A DNA stretch of 31,547 bases, from assembly GCA_021152595.1 (NCBI GenBank), contig JAGKVC010000012.1, forward strand, positions 1-31,547, read 5' to 3'. Each line of letters opens with the position of its first letter. Position 1 is the first letter of the stretch. Positions 7,364-15,743 of this stretch are shown one piece after another. The notes beneath the pieces were generated by a model. The model saw only the letters and a list, made by a program, of their open reading frames with translations, ran no database searches and had not been told where the DNA came from. Origin of the DNA: Clostridia bacterium (lineage in GTDB: Bacteria; Bacillota; Clostridia; Oscillospirales; Ruminococcaceae). Position numbers and translations under genes: made by a program.

Positions 7364-7906
7364 TCAGCAGACAACGCTGAGTGATGTCATCAGGATGGAA
7401 TCCCCGCTGATCGTCATGTATTCCCAGCAGGGCGTACAACGGTGCGATCCGATCTCAAATGTTTCATTTTTCTTCGCAAACATCGAAAAAAAGCATTTTG
7501 CAAAATCAGATGCACCGCAATGCGACCGCAGCAGTTCTGCATAATCTTTTTCGGCAAATTCTCCGAAAGAACGACCGATTTCTTTTTCAGTATAATGGAG
7601 CTCCGATGCAAAGGTCTCCAGATGCGATGCGCGTTCTTCCGGCTCCAGCTTCGCAAAGAAATCCGCGCGCCATTCCTCCGTGCATCCGAGATGCGTCAGC
7701 ATCGCCTGCACAAATGCTTCCGGTAAATTAGCAGCAACAAAACCTGACGGGAAACGGATCTCCGTAATAAACACCCGGTGCCATTTTTCCGGTGCGTCGC
7801 ATTCCTCGATATGCGTCACCGCAGTTTCTGCCCATTGCAGATGCACCGCGATATCCGTAAATCTGTCATAATGCACCAGCATCTGAAGTAAATCTTCTGT
7901 CTGCAT
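7364..7906 (-). CDS. Hypothetical protein, 180 aa
   Basis: I do not recognise this family. The protein is soluble, acidic and helical, with several Trp, Cys and His residues (for example DAPEKWHRVFITEIRFP, GCTEEWRADFFAKL, GSHRCTPCWEYM) and no signal peptide or membrane segment. A CTPC motif near residue 160 could be redox-active or metal-binding, but a single CxxC is weak evidence. GGAGG precedes the ATG by about 11 nt. It begins 28 bp after the DUF512 gene, suggesting co-transcription, and its stop lies just inside the tail of repeat copy B. Confidence 0.7.
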   Translation of the reverse strand: MQTEDLLQMLVHYDRFTDIAVHLQWAETAVTHIEECDAPEKWHRVFITEIRFPSGFVAANLPEAFVQAMLTHLGCTEEWRADFFAKLEPEERASHLETFASELHYTEKEIGRSFGEFAEKDYAELLRSHCGASDFAKCFFSMFAKKNETFEIGSHRCTPCWEYMTISGDSILMTSLSVVC

Positions 7907-7933
7907 ATGCTGTTATTCCTCCGCACTCTGCTT

Positions 7934-9238
7934 TCACATTCCATCCGCATACCCCAAAACGGTATCGAGCAGCACATAGCCGTCCACCTTGCACTTGATC
8001 ACCGGCACGCCGAGCGCTTCTTCCAGATCCTCGCGGGATTTGTCGTCAAGGAACACATCGTCATGCCGCAGACAGGTTTCCGTCAGCAGTACCGCGCTGC
8101 CGAGGTCTTTACCCTTAAGCTGCGCACTGAGGTCCTGAAAGGTCAGCAGTCCGGCGACCGTGATCGAATGCCCGTAGAAATCATTATAGATCGTGAGCAC
8201 CTGACAGTGTACCTGCGGAAACTTCGCTTCGAGGTCGCGCATCATCTGATCGAGGAACGGTGCGGCAGCCTTTCCGGTTGCGATTGTCAGAAAGCGCGCA
8301 TCACCGTCATATTCGGCATCTTCGAGTGCATCATAAAACTCATTCATGAGATAGCGCAGCATTCCGACGCCGTTCTCATACTGCGGATAGCCCTCATAGG
8401 CTTCATCATCCGGCAGAGGGAGATTTGCCAGCAGATACAGCTCATCGGACGCATACACAATGCGCGAGCCGTTTGCCTGCAAGCTCCAGCGCTGCACCGC
8501 TTCGATCTGCTCGATTGCGGCACGTGCAGTCTCCTCGGTAAAAGCAGGAATCGGGCAGAGATGCTCACGGAATTTTGTCATACCGAACGGCACAACGGCA
8601 ATGCTCTCGACAGCAGGCACCATTGAGAACAGATCCGCAAGCGTCTTGTGCAGATTGTCGCCGTCATTCCATGTCGGGCAGAGGACAATCTGACAGTTCA
8701 TCGAAACGCCTGCCTCCGCCATGCGCCAGAGATGCCGCAGGGATTCGCCTGCTTTTTTATTGCCGAGCATCTTGTTCCGGAGCTGCGGATCGGTCGTCTG
8801 CACGGAGACATTGACCGTCATATGCATCTTGATGATACGGTCAACATCCTCGTCGGTGAGATTTGTCAGCGTGATATAGCTGCCCTGCAAAAAGGAGAGG
8901 CGCGCATCATCGTCCTTGAAATAGATGGTTTCGCGCATCCCCTTGGGATTCTGGTCAATAAAGCAGAAAATGCAGTGATTGCCGCAGGTACGTTTTTCGT
9001 CCATGAGCGCGGTGGCAAAGCCCAGCCCGAGATCCTCATATTCAGATTTCTGCACCTGCACGGTATATTCTTCTCCGTCACGGAAGCATTTTACGGCAAG
9101 ATGCCGCTCCGTGATCGCAAAGCGGTAATCCAGCACATCATGGATCACGGTATCATTGACCGCGATGAGCTGATCCCCTGTCTGAATTCCTGCTCTAGCA
9201 GCCGGAGAGCCGCTTGTAATATCTGTAATTTCGATCAT
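7934..9238 (-). CDS. DUF512 radical-SAM protein with N-terminal PDZ-like domain
   Basis: This 434-residue protein begins with a PDZ-like domain (SGSPAARAGIQTGDQLIAVN, residues ~9-28). A radical-SAM core follows with C85, C89 and C92 in the CxxxCxxC arrangement (TCGNHCIFCFID), which would bind a [4Fe-4S] cluster, and then the DUF512 region (~215-430). The family is widespread in Clostridia and usually sits beside der, as here; its substrate is not established. GGAGGGAG precedes the start. It seems to be the first gene of the cluster, preceded by two repeat copies and no convincing promoter. Confidence 0.93.
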   Translation of the reverse strand: MIEITDITSGSPAARAGIQTGDQLIAVNDTVIHDVLDYRFAITERHLAVKCFRDGEEYTVQVQKSEYEDLGLGFATALMDEKRTCGNHCIFCFIDQNPKGMRETIYFKDDDARLSFLQGSYITLTNLTDEDVDRIIKMHMTVNVSVQTTDPQLRNKMLGNKKAGESLRHLWRMAEAGVSMNCQIVLCPTWNDGDNLHKTLADLFSMVPAVESIAVVPFGMTKFREHLCPIPAFTEETARAAIEQIEAVQRWSLQANGSRIVYASDELYLLANLPLPDDEAYEGYPQYENGVGMLRYLMNEFYDALEDAEYDGDARFLTIATGKAAAPFLDQMMRDLEAKFPQVHCQVLTIYNDFYGHSITVAGLLTFQDLSAQLKGKDLGSAVLLTETCLRHDDVFLDDKSREDLEEALGVPVIKCKVDGYVLLDTVLGYADGM

Positions 9239-9294
9239 ACTGCTCCCTCCGGCATTTTGATAGTCGCTTTCAGACCTGTGCGTCTGGTAATAAA

Positions 9295-9366
9295 TGTAAC
9301 GCTTTGCGATGATTGATAACGGGACTCCGCCCCAAGCTCTGCCGCGAGAATGATTCTCCCAGCCCC
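9295..9366 (+). repeat. Dispersed palindromic repeat, copy C (divergent)
   Basis: The head GTAACGCTTTGCGATGATTG resembles copy E rather than A, B or D. It is followed by CGGGACTCCGCCCC and a short hairpin GAGAA-TGA-TTCTC in the place of hairpin 2. It lies head-on to copy D. Confidence 0.6.
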
Positions 9367-9376
9367 CTCATTTCAA

Positions 9377-9459
9377 CCATTATGGGATTCCAAAGGGTCA
9401 GTGACCCTTTGGTAGGGGCTTGGGGGCAACGCCCCCATTATCAATCCATCGGAGATACC
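9377..9459 (-). repeat. Dispersed palindromic repeat, copy D (best preserved)
   Basis: Read on the minus strand it has head GGTATCTCCGATGGATTG, hairpin 1 TGGGGGC-GTT-GCCCCCA (9437-9421), hairpin 2 CCAAAGGGTCA-C-TGACCCTTTGG (9412-9390) and tail AATCCCATAATGG. Both stems are perfect. It ends 5 bp from the stop of the next gene. Confidence 0.85.
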
Positions 9460-9464
9460 AAAAA

Positions 9465-9812
9465 TCAGGTATAGATCAGACCGTCGTTGTCCTGAACCGC
9501 CGCATCCAGCAGCGCAGCAAGCTCGAGAAACGGCTCCAGTCTGCTCGGATCCTCCAGCGAAAACTGCGGTACTTCGCCCTGAAAGCGGACATAGATCCGC
9601 TCACCTGGCATATAGGGATCCTGATAGAACAAGCACGGACCGATAGATTCCGTTTCGATGCCATAGGGGGTACGCACTTCAAGCACGCCCTCCCAGTCGA
9701 TCTGGAATCCGGGCGGCAGCAGTTCTGCCATTTGTTCGACTTCTTCGATTGTGATCGGATCAAGATCCGCATCCCACGATGCAGATCTCGTGATATGATA
9801 TTCGTATGCCAT
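9465..9812 (-). CDS. Hypothetical small acidic protein, 115 aa
   Basis: The start at 9812 is chosen because AGGGTGGA lies just upstream; the longer frame would run into the rpmF terminator. The protein is acidic and soluble, starting MAYEYHITRSASWDADLDPITIE, with an EVEQMAELLPPG helix and a C-terminal Leu/Ala-rich helix. I recognise no domain. It lies downstream of rpmF but beyond a terminator hairpin, so expression is probably low or depends on read-through; I see no clear promoter of its own. Confidence 0.6.
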   Translation of the reverse strand: MAYEYHITRSASWDADLDPITIEEVEQMAELLPPGFQIDWEGVLEVRTPYGIETESIGPCLFYQDPYMPGERIYVRFQGEVPQFSLEDPSRLEPFLELAALLDAAVQDNDGLIYT

Positions 9813-9838
9813 AACAAAGTCCACCCTATAAAACACGA

Positions 9839-9873
9839 AAAGGGGAGAAGCACACCTCGTCCCTCTCCCCTTT
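9839..9873 (-). terminator. rpmF terminator
   Basis: A perfect 10-bp stem (AAAGGGGAGA, 9873-9864, with 9848-9839) and 15-nt loop run into a TTTT tract on the minus strand, 28 bp after the rpmF stop. Confidence 0.75.
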
Positions 9874-9901
9874 GCAATACGCATGTTACAAAACCAGAGG
9901 A

Positions 9902-10087
9902 TTACTCCTCGTCGATCTTGAGCACAGCAACGCCCTTATAGAATCCGCACTTCTTGCAAACCTTATGGGGCGCTTTGATTGCGCCGCAGTTGGAGCAAAC
10001 GCTCATTGCAGGCATTGTCAGCTTGCTGACAGCGGAACGACGTGTATTGCGTCTTGCTTTGGAAACTTTTCCCTTCGGTACTGCCAT
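9902..10087 (-). CDS. rpmF: 50S ribosomal protein L32
   Basis: L32 is a small zinc-binding large-subunit protein. The 61-residue sequence starts MAVPKGKVSKARRNTRRS, the family hallmark. It carries the zinc ribbon cysteines in CSNCG and CKKCG, so this is the zinc-binding form. The ATG at 10087 is 8 nt after AGGAGG; the upstream in-frame GTG overlaps the Shine-Dalgarno and is rejected. It follows yceD by 58 bp, the conserved yceD-rpmF pair. Confidence 0.97.
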   Translation of the reverse strand: MAVPKGKVSKARRNTRRSAVSKLTMPAMSVCSNCGAIKAPHKVCKKCGFYKGVAVLKIDEE

Positions 10088-10145
10088 TGTCGGCACCTCC
10101 TTTTATAAATTGCACTAGCGTAATGGTAAAAACGCGACTGCCGGA

Positions 10146-10640
10146 TTACTGATAGCTCAGAGTGATATCACCGGTGTCACAGCCGCAGTCGGTGAGATTG
10201 CGGTTTTGTCCGCAGACGGGACAAAGCCCCCTGCAATCCGGACTGCACAGGATCTTCGTCGGCATAGAAAGCCTCAGATCCGTCATTGCGACCTCCGCGA
10301 GATCCAGCATCGCATCGGGTGCCAGCAGATACTCGGCATCATTCTGCTCAGAGGCAGTTTCCGTGACGATGACATGCGAGAATTCCTCCTCGACAGGCAT
10401 CTCCACGGGTGCTAGGCAGCGGTCACATTCCAGTGCAGGGACGCAGCTCATCTGATAATTGAGCATCAGCACGCCCGCACGGTTTTCGAGCAGTCCTTCG
10501 AGTCTCGGCAGCTTAACACATGGAAGCCCGTAGGATTCCGCTGTTTCGGCGTCGATCTCAAGGGAGAGCGTCTTTTTCTCGTCTGGGCGCAGCAGCAGAG
10601 ACCGGATTGAAATCCGGTATTCGCTTGAAAGCTCCTGCAT
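10146..10640 (-). CDS. yceD: YceD/DUF177 family protein
   Basis: DUF177 proteins are encoded directly upstream of rpmF in most bacteria and are linked to 23S rRNA accumulation and ribosome assembly. The start at 10640 yields 164 residues beginning MQELSSEYRI, preceded by GGCGGG. Two pairs of cysteines are visible: CDRC (~residue 90) and the C-terminal CSPDCRGLCPVCG block, a putative zinc-binding knuckle shared by the family. A perfect promoter lies 59 bp upstream of the start, so yceD-rpmF is its own transcription unit. Confidence 0.92.
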   Translation of the reverse strand: MQELSSEYRISIRSLLLRPDEKKTLSLEIDAETAESYGLPCVKLPRLEGLLENRAGVLMLNYQMSCVPALECDRCLAPVEMPVEEEFSHVIVTETASEQNDAEYLLAPDAMLDLAEVAMTDLRLSMPTKILCSPDCRGLCPVCGQNRNLTDCGCDTGDITLSYQ

Positions 10641-10698
10641 AAGGAACAACCCGCCTTTCAGAAATCTGCGGCGTTTTTGCACATAGCATTACGGAATG

Positions 10699-10727
10699 AT
10701 TATACCAAAAACGCCGCTTTTTGTCAA
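10699..10727 (-). promoter_or_regulatory. yceD-rpmF promoter
   Basis: TTGACA (10727-10722), 17-bp spacer, TATAAT (10704-10699) on the minus strand: full consensus. Confidence 0.9.
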
Positions 10728-10738
10728 TCAGATATCAG

Positions 10739-10762
10739 AATTTGCGGCATTTCCGCCAAATT
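10739..10762 (-). terminator. Possible weak terminator after the P-loop ATPase gene
   Basis: The stem AATTT-GCGG / CCGC-(C)-AAATT forms a hairpin directly after the stop at 10768 and before the yceD promoter. The following U-tract is poor, so this is a weak call. Confidence 0.3.
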
Positions 10763-10767
10763 TCCGA

Positions 10768-11187
10768 TTAGTCAGCCTGCGGAATCAGGTATTTCAGCAC
10801 AGACTCCGGCAGATTCTCATTGTCCTCAGAGACCGTAAAGATCATCTGGACATCGTCGCCGGTGAGAATATCGAGCTTTTCGAGCAGTGTGCCCAGCTCA
10901 TCATAGTTTCTGCCGCCGATCTTGAGGATACCGTCCACAAAGACCTCTTTGATATCGTAGTTGCCTGCGAGCACGCCTGCAACGAAGCCGTAGAACATAT
11001 CAAAGCCGTTGATGTTATAGCGCTCAGCATCGACAAGGCGGACCTTGTGGTTGACGCTGTAGGTGAGCTTCATGCACTTTTCGATGCAGATGATATCGCC
11101 GGTGGAAGCCTTCACCGCGTCGTCGATCATGCCCAGCAGAATCTTGGTCTTGCCAGAGCCTCTTTTTCCGGTAATTACTTGAATCAT
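10768..11187 (-). CDS. Small P-loop ATPase-like protein
   Basis: The 139-residue protein opens with a Walker A motif, GKRGSGKT (residues 7-14), and has a likely Walker B strand in KEVFVDGI (~80-87). It is too short for a full AAA+ or PilT ATPase, though similar small clostridial proteins are often labelled as twitching-motility PilT homologues. No oligomerisation or substrate domain is visible. It starts after AAGGGAG and lies 76 bp after pgi without a clear terminator between them, so it may share the pgi transcript. Function unknown. Confidence 0.75.
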   Translation of the reverse strand: MIQVITGKRGSGKTKILLGMIDDAVKASTGDIICIEKCMKLTYSVNHKVRLVDAERYNINGFDMFYGFVAGVLAGNYDIKEVFVDGILKIGGRNYDELGTLLEKLDILTGDDVQMIFTVSEDNENLPESVLKYLIPQAD

Positions 11188-11263
11188 GGTAATTCTCCCT
11201 TCTTGATTTCAAATTCGTGCGCTGCATGAAAGCAGCAGCATGGATTTTGGGAACCTGAGTTGA

Positions 11264-12598
11264 TTAGTGAAGCTTTGCTTCGAGTTCAGCCTTCATGTCC
11301 TCATAGCCGGGCTTGCCGAGCAGAGCAAACATGTTCTTCTTGTAGCTTTCGACGCCGGGCTGATTGAACGGGTTAACGCCGAGCATATAACCGGAGACTG
11401 CGCAGGCCTTCTCAAAGAAGTAGATCAGCCAGCCGAGGGATTCCTCAGCAGTATCATCCAGCTCCAGAACGATATTCGGAACACCGCCCTCGGTATGTGC
11501 AAGGATTGTGCCCTCGAGTGCGCGGCGGTTGACAACGCTCATGTTCTGATTGGTCAGGAAGTTCAGACCGTCCGCATTTTCGGCATCCGGCTCAAGGAAG
11601 AGATCCTGCTTCGGCTGCTTGATATCGACAACGGTCTCGAACAGCAGTCTTGCGCCGTCCTGAATGTACTGACCCATGGAATGCAGGTCGGTCGAGAAGA
11701 TTGCGGAGGACGGGAACAGGCCCTTGTTGTCCTTGCCCTCGGATTCACCGTAGAGCTGCTTGTACCACTCGTTCATCATTGCCATCGAAGGATCGTAGCT
11801 GACGACCATTTCAACAGCCTTGCCCTTGCGGTAGAAGATATTGCGGATTGCTGCGTACTTGTAGCAGTCGTTCTCGGCAAACGGAGCAGTATATGCCTTC
11901 TGTGCGGCAGCCGCGCCTGCCATGAGCTTGTCGATGTCACAGCCTGCGGCAGCGATCGGCAGCAGACCGACAGCGGTCAGGACGGAAAAACGCCCGCCGA
12001 CATCATCCGGAATGACAAAGCTCTCGTAGCCCTCGGCATCCGCGAGGTTCTTGAGCGTACCGCGTGCCTTATCGGTCGTGCAGTAGATGCGCTTCTTTGC
12101 CTCATCCTTGCCGTACTTGTCCTCCAGCAGCTTCTTGAAGATGCGGAAAGCGAGCGCAGGCTCTGTCGTGGTGCCGGACTTGGAGATGACATTGACAGCG
12201 ATGTCTCTGCCCTCACAGATCGAAAGCACCTCGTTCAGGTAGGTCGGGGAGATATTGTTTCCGACATAGTAAATGTCAGGGGTGTCCTTTTTCATATTAT
12301 TATAGAACGGCGACTTGAGCAGTTCGATTGCTGCGCGTGCGCCGAGATAGGAACCGCCGATACCGATGACAATCAGCACATCCGCCTGCTCCTTGATACG
12401 GGCAGCCGCAGCCTTGATCCGTGCAAACTCCTCCTTGTCATAATCGGTCGGCAGCGTCAGCCAGCCCAGAAAATCGTTTCCGAGGCCGGATTTCTCGTGC
12501 AGAACCTTCGCTGCAGCTTCTGCCTGGACAGCAATGCCCTTCAGCTCATCCTCATTCAGGAAGCTCGACAGATAGCTGGTGTTCAGCTTCAAAGCCAT
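11264..12598 (-). CDS. pgi: Glucose-6-phosphate isomerase
   Basis: Pgi interconverts glucose 6-phosphate and fructose 6-phosphate in glycolysis. The 444-residue protein is of the shorter bacterial type. It shows the SIS-domain phosphate loop VIGIGGSYLGARA (~80-92), a second sugar-phosphate loop at SKSGTTTEPA (~145), DDVGGRFSVLTAVGLLP, and the C-terminal NPFNQPGVESYK signature. The ATG at 12598 is 9 nt after GGAGG; the in-frame ATG three codons earlier overlaps the Shine-Dalgarno. It has its own promoter (12720-12748) and a GC-rich folded leader. Confidence 0.98.
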   Translation of the reverse strand: MALKLNTSYLSSFLNEDELKGIAVQAEAAAKVLHEKSGLGNDFLGWLTLPTDYDKEEFARIKAAAARIKEQADVLIVIGIGGSYLGARAAIELLKSPFYNNMKKDTPDIYYVGNNISPTYLNEVLSICEGRDIAVNVISKSGTTTEPALAFRIFKKLLEDKYGKDEAKKRIYCTTDKARGTLKNLADAEGYESFVIPDDVGGRFSVLTAVGLLPIAAAGCDIDKLMAGAAAAQKAYTAPFAENDCYKYAAIRNIFYRKGKAVEMVVSYDPSMAMMNEWYKQLYGESEGKDNKGLFPSSAIFSTDLHSMGQYIQDGARLLFETVVDIKQPKQDLFLEPDAENADGLNFLTNQNMSVVNRRALEGTILAHTEGGVPNIVLELDDTAEESLGWLIYFFEKACAVSGYMLGVNPFNQPGVESYKKNMFALLGKPGYEDMKAELEAKLH

Positions 12599-12719
12599 AT
12601 GATACATCCTCCACTACTACTTGTATTTGCCGTGCCGCTTCACCGGCGCGGCGGGGTAAATAAGAACACCGCCGCGGTACACAGGGATATAATTGCGGCA
12701 GTATCATCTATACTCTTAT
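12599..12719 (-). promoter_or_regulatory. GC-rich structured leader of pgi
   Basis: The ~115-nt leader can form a perfect GCGGCGG/CCGCCGC stem (12675-12669 with 12654-12648) with a 14-nt AT-rich loop, followed by a GCCG/CGGC hairpin before the ribosome binding site. A regulatory role is possible but not demonstrated. Confidence 0.4.
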
Positions 12720-12748
12720 ATTTTACTATAGATTTGCGAAGAATGCAA
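12720..12748 (-). promoter_or_regulatory. pgi promoter
   Basis: TTGCAT (12748-12743), 17-bp spacer, TAAAAT (12725-12720) on the minus strand. The rest of the gap up to 12844 shows nothing else. Confidence 0.7.
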
Positions 12749-12844
12749 GTGCTTTCTTCCTTTTTGGCAATAATGCCAAATTTTCTGAAATCATTTGAAC
12801 ATATTGACCAAATCGCTTGAAAAGGTTACAAAAAGCAGCAGAAC

Positions 12845-12886
12845 GCACTGCATGCAGGACACAGAAAGTCCGGCTGCATGCAGTGC
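12845..12886. terminator. Terminator after the dockerin protease gene
   Basis: A perfect 13-bp inverted repeat (GCACTGCATGCAG, 12845-12857, with 12874-12886) lies 13 bp beyond the protease stop. A T5 run follows on the plus strand; on the minus strand a T5 run comes about 10 nt later. Confidence 0.65.
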
Positions 12887-12899
12887 GGATTTTTGTGCA

Positions 12900-14483
12900 T
12901 CAGGGTATCATCCCGTCTTGTCCGTCTGAAATTATGAGATTGTATCTGCTTCCGCGCAGATAGAGCGGATCATTTTTCGGATCCAGAGACGAAATCGGAT
13001 CCGGTTCATAGTCCGGTCCCGGCTGAAAGCCCTCGATCCGGAGCGTCAGCCCTGTTTCCGCGGTCAGATTCCCCTCCGCATCATACCAGTGAAAGCCTGC
13101 GATACTGCCGTCAATGCGGTCTGTATACTGCAAGCCCTTTGTCCCGGGATAGAACAGCCCGCAGTCATTGACCAGCCGCAGAACGCGCTGTTTTTCATTG
13201 CTCTGATCGTAATGCAGCCCGTAATTGTTATACGAAAACTCCATGCCGTGCGCGCCCTCAGAGACCTCCGCCTGCACATGCAGAATCCGGATGCCGTTTC
13301 CGGAAGCTGCGGTATTGTTTCCCTCCTGCGTCACATACTCAATCAAAAAATATTCGCTGAGGAAGCCTGCCCCCTGCGTTCGCGGAATCAGCACACATGA
13401 CGGCGACTGCTGCATGGATATCAGCGAGAAGTGCTGTGTTCCGCCCGAATACATCTGTATCTCATCCTCCGCAAGCCAGCCGAGCAGCAGCTTTGAGCAG
13501 GCAGAAAGATCGCCGCTGCCCTCATCCATCAGCTCGCAGCCTGCCGCACCCGGCAGCCCGTCATGCTCTTCGGAAGCATCCGCCGTGTAGCGGTAATAAT
13601 CCGGCAGTCCCATTGCATGACAAAGCTCATGTGCAGCTTTTCCGACAAAATCCGCCGGATTCCGATCGTCATACACGATCGCGCAGTAATCGCCGATTCG
13701 CAGCCCGTCAAATCGCTTTGTACTGACAGAAGCACCGGAGAACGGCCACCAGTCCGGCATCCCGTCGCCGTCGGAGTCGATTTTGATCGCCTGATCCGGC
13801 AGTGCAATCACAAAAGCGTCGATCCGCAGATCACCGTCCGCATCATAGACCTGATAATCGAGCTGTGCCTCAAATGCCGCCGCAATCTCCGCAGCAAGCG
13901 ACTGTGCATGATCCGCTGCATATTCATCAATCGGATGCTTCGCGGTATACGGAAGCACATCGCCGCGCAGCTTCATTCTGCCATTGGATGCGCGGTCAAA
14001 GTAAGCGGAGACGCTCTCACGCGGATAGAGCGGATCATCCGGCGCCGCTCCGGAAAAGCAGCGTGCTTCGAGTGCTTCTGCGGCATCCGCAGAAAAGCTG
14101 CAATCCGGAAAGCTGACCGCAAAGACCGGAATCCGGCTGCTCCCGACGGACGGAAGCGACGGCTTCAGAATCCGAACCGGCGGCGCAGGCAGCTTCTTTG
14201 TGTGATCTTCCAGCAGCAGCCGTTTCAGCAGCGTCAGATCGGCTGCATTCAGGCAGTTGTCGCCGTTCAGATCGGCAGCCTGCGCATCGGGGAGCGATGC
14301 ATCCTGCACAGTCAGCAGCAGGTTTTGCAGCAGAATGACATCGGCACGGTCTGCAATTCCGTCTGCATTGAGATCGCCGGATTCCGCCTTGATTCCGGAA
14401 TCCGCCGCTGCCGCATGCGGCATTCCGCCGAAGAACAGTCCGCAGAGCAGAAGCGCGGATATGAGTCGGGCAGTATTCCGCAT
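12900..14483 (-). CDS. Secreted M6-like metalloprotease with N-terminal type I dockerin
   Basis: The 527-residue precursor has a signal peptide (basic MRNTAR, hydrophobic 8-20, cleavage near AAAA-D at ~27). A type I dockerin follows directly, with two calcium-binding repeats: DLNADGIADRAD (37-48) and DLNGDNCLNAAD (71-82). The catalytic part carries HELCHAMGLPD (285-295), the HExxHxxGxxD zinc motif of M6 proteases of the immune-inhibitor-A type. A calcium-like DSDGDGMPDW loop lies near 237. The dockerin implies docking to a cohesin on a scaffoldin or the cell surface; no cohesin is in the window. AGGAGGG precedes the start and a perfect promoter lies 30 bp upstream. Natural substrates are unknown. 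Confidence 0.9.
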   Translation of the reverse strand: MRNTARLISALLLCGLFFGGMPHAAAADSGIKAESGDLNADGIADRADVILLQNLLLTVQDASLPDAQAADLNGDNCLNAADLTLLKRLLLEDHTKKLPAPPVRILKPSLPSVGSSRIPVFAVSFPDCSFSADAAEALEARCFSGAAPDDPLYPRESVSAYFDRASNGRMKLRGDVLPYTAKHPIDEYAADHAQSLAAEIAAAFEAQLDYQVYDADGDLRIDAFVIALPDQAIKIDSDGDGMPDWWPFSGASVSTKRFDGLRIGDYCAIVYDDRNPADFVGKAAHELCHAMGLPDYYRYTADASEEHDGLPGAAGCELMDEGSGDLSACSKLLLGWLAEDEIQMYSGGTQHFSLISMQQSPSCVLIPRTQGAGFLSEYFLIEYVTQEGNNTAASGNGIRILHVQAEVSEGAHGMEFSYNNYGLHYDQSNEKQRVLRLVNDCGLFYPGTKGLQYTDRIDGSIAGFHWYDAEGNLTAETGLTLRIEGFQPGPDYEPDPISSLDPKNDPLYLRGSRYNLIISDGQDGMIP

Positions 14484-14512
14484 CGCAATCCCTCCTTTTC
14501 GTTTTTTCTTTT

Positions 14513-14541
14513 ATTATATAACAATACAATCCGGATGTCAA
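14513..14541 (-). promoter_or_regulatory. Promoter of the dockerin protease gene
   Basis: TTGACA (14541-14536), 17-bp spacer, TATAAT (14518-14513) on the minus strand. TCCGGAT occurs on both sides of the -35 and might be an operator. Confidence 0.85.
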
Positions 14542-14565
14542 TATCGTTTCCGGATCTCTGCCCAT

Positions 14566-15678
14566 TCACCGGAACAGCGTCCCGAGCAGCATCCGCAGCG
14601 TATCGCCGAAGCGGCGGCGCGGCACATTCTCCGCAGCAAGCAGCGGTGTCTCCGAGATCAGCGTATCTCCGCAGTAAAACGCCGCACTCCCGACCGGATC
14701 GCCCTGCTTCACGGGTGCTTCAATCCAGCGCGGCATCACGATTACGGTACTGATGCGCTCCCCTTTCGGCAATGCGATTGAAAGAAGATCACCGGTCTCC
14801 GCAAGCACCGCATCCGCTGTCCCGTGCCGGATCTTCATCGGCTGCATGAACTCCGGCGAAAAATCCGGCGTCGTGACATAATAACCGGTGAAGCCCTGAT
14901 GCAGCAGCGATTTTGCATTGGAAAAGCGCGCATCTGCATCATCGCCGCCGAGGATGACCGCAATCATGCAGAGTCCCTCGCGCGCCGCAGCAAGCGTCAG
15001 TGTATAGCCGGAATCCGCACCGTGTCCGGCTTTGAAGCCGCATAAGCCTTCATAGCCTTTTGTCAGGCGGTTTTCATTGACAAGCTCCGTCTCCTCACCG
15101 CGCAGAAAATCGCGCCATGTCGTGAAATACGGCTGCAAGAAATCATATTGCAGCAGCGCGCGGCAGAGGATCCCGAGTTCATGCGCCGTCGAAACATTTT
15201 CCGCAGAGAGACCGGTGCAGTCCGCAAAGCGTGTATGCCGCATCCCGAGCGCGAACGCCGCCGCATTCATCTCCATGACAAACTGCTGCTCCGTCCCTGA
15301 AATCCGGCACGCCAGCGCAATGCAAGCGTCATTTGCATTGCCGATGATGACCGCCTTGAGCAGATCGGAAACCGTCATCTGTTCGCCGCTCAGCAGCCAG
15401 ACCGTCGCCCCCGGTGCCCCCTCCGCCGAGGGTGAGACCGTGACAGCTTCCTCCGGCGCAAGCCTGCCCGAAGCGACCGCATCCGCCGCCAGATAGACCG
15501 TCATGAGCTTTGTCTGACTCCCGACCGGCAGAATCCGCTCCGGCTCAGTTCCGTCCAGCAGCATACCGCTCCGCGCCTCAATCAGTGCCGTGCTGCATCC
15601 CGTCTCCGATTCCGCATGAACAGCCGCCGGATACAGCAGGAGCATCACGATCGCTGCGATCCACCATAATTGTTTCAT
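14566..15678 (-). CDS. D-alanyl-D-alanine carboxypeptidase (S11, DacF/PBP5-like)
   Basis: Such enzymes trim the terminal D-Ala from peptidoglycan stem peptides outside the membrane. The ATG at 15678 is 8 nt after AGAGG, giving 370 residues with a signal peptide (MKQLWWIAAIVMLLLYPAAVHA). The SxxK catalytic pair is S54-K57 (GSQTKLMT). Two other motifs deviate: the SxN position reads N114-A-N116 (GNANDACIAL), and KTG reads K216-A-G (GFKAGHG). The C-terminal domain (~270-345) is the usual PBP5-like beta domain; the last ~20 residues are basic and may act as a membrane anchor. Low activity or altered specificity is possible. It is divergent from the patatin gene. Confidence 0.88.
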   Translation of the reverse strand: MKQLWWIAAIVMLLLYPAAVHAESETGCSTALIEARSGMLLDGTEPERILPVGSQTKLMTVYLAADAVASGRLAPEEAVTVSPSAEGAPGATVWLLSGEQMTVSDLLKAVIIGNANDACIALACRISGTEQQFVMEMNAAAFALGMRHTRFADCTGLSAENVSTAHELGILCRALLQYDFLQPYFTTWRDFLRGEETELVNENRLTKGYEGLCGFKAGHGADSGYTLTLAAAREGLCMIAVILGGDDADARFSNAKSLLHQGFTGYYVTTPDFSPEFMQPMKIRHGTADAVLAETGDLLSIALPKGERISTVIVMPRWIEAPVKQGDPVGSAAFYCGDTLISETPLLAAENVPRRRFGDTLRMLLGTLFR

Positions 15679-15743
15679 CCGCATCACCTCTCTGCAATCT
15701 ATGCGGCGGCGGCACCGGATAACACTTTACACAAAAATATCAC

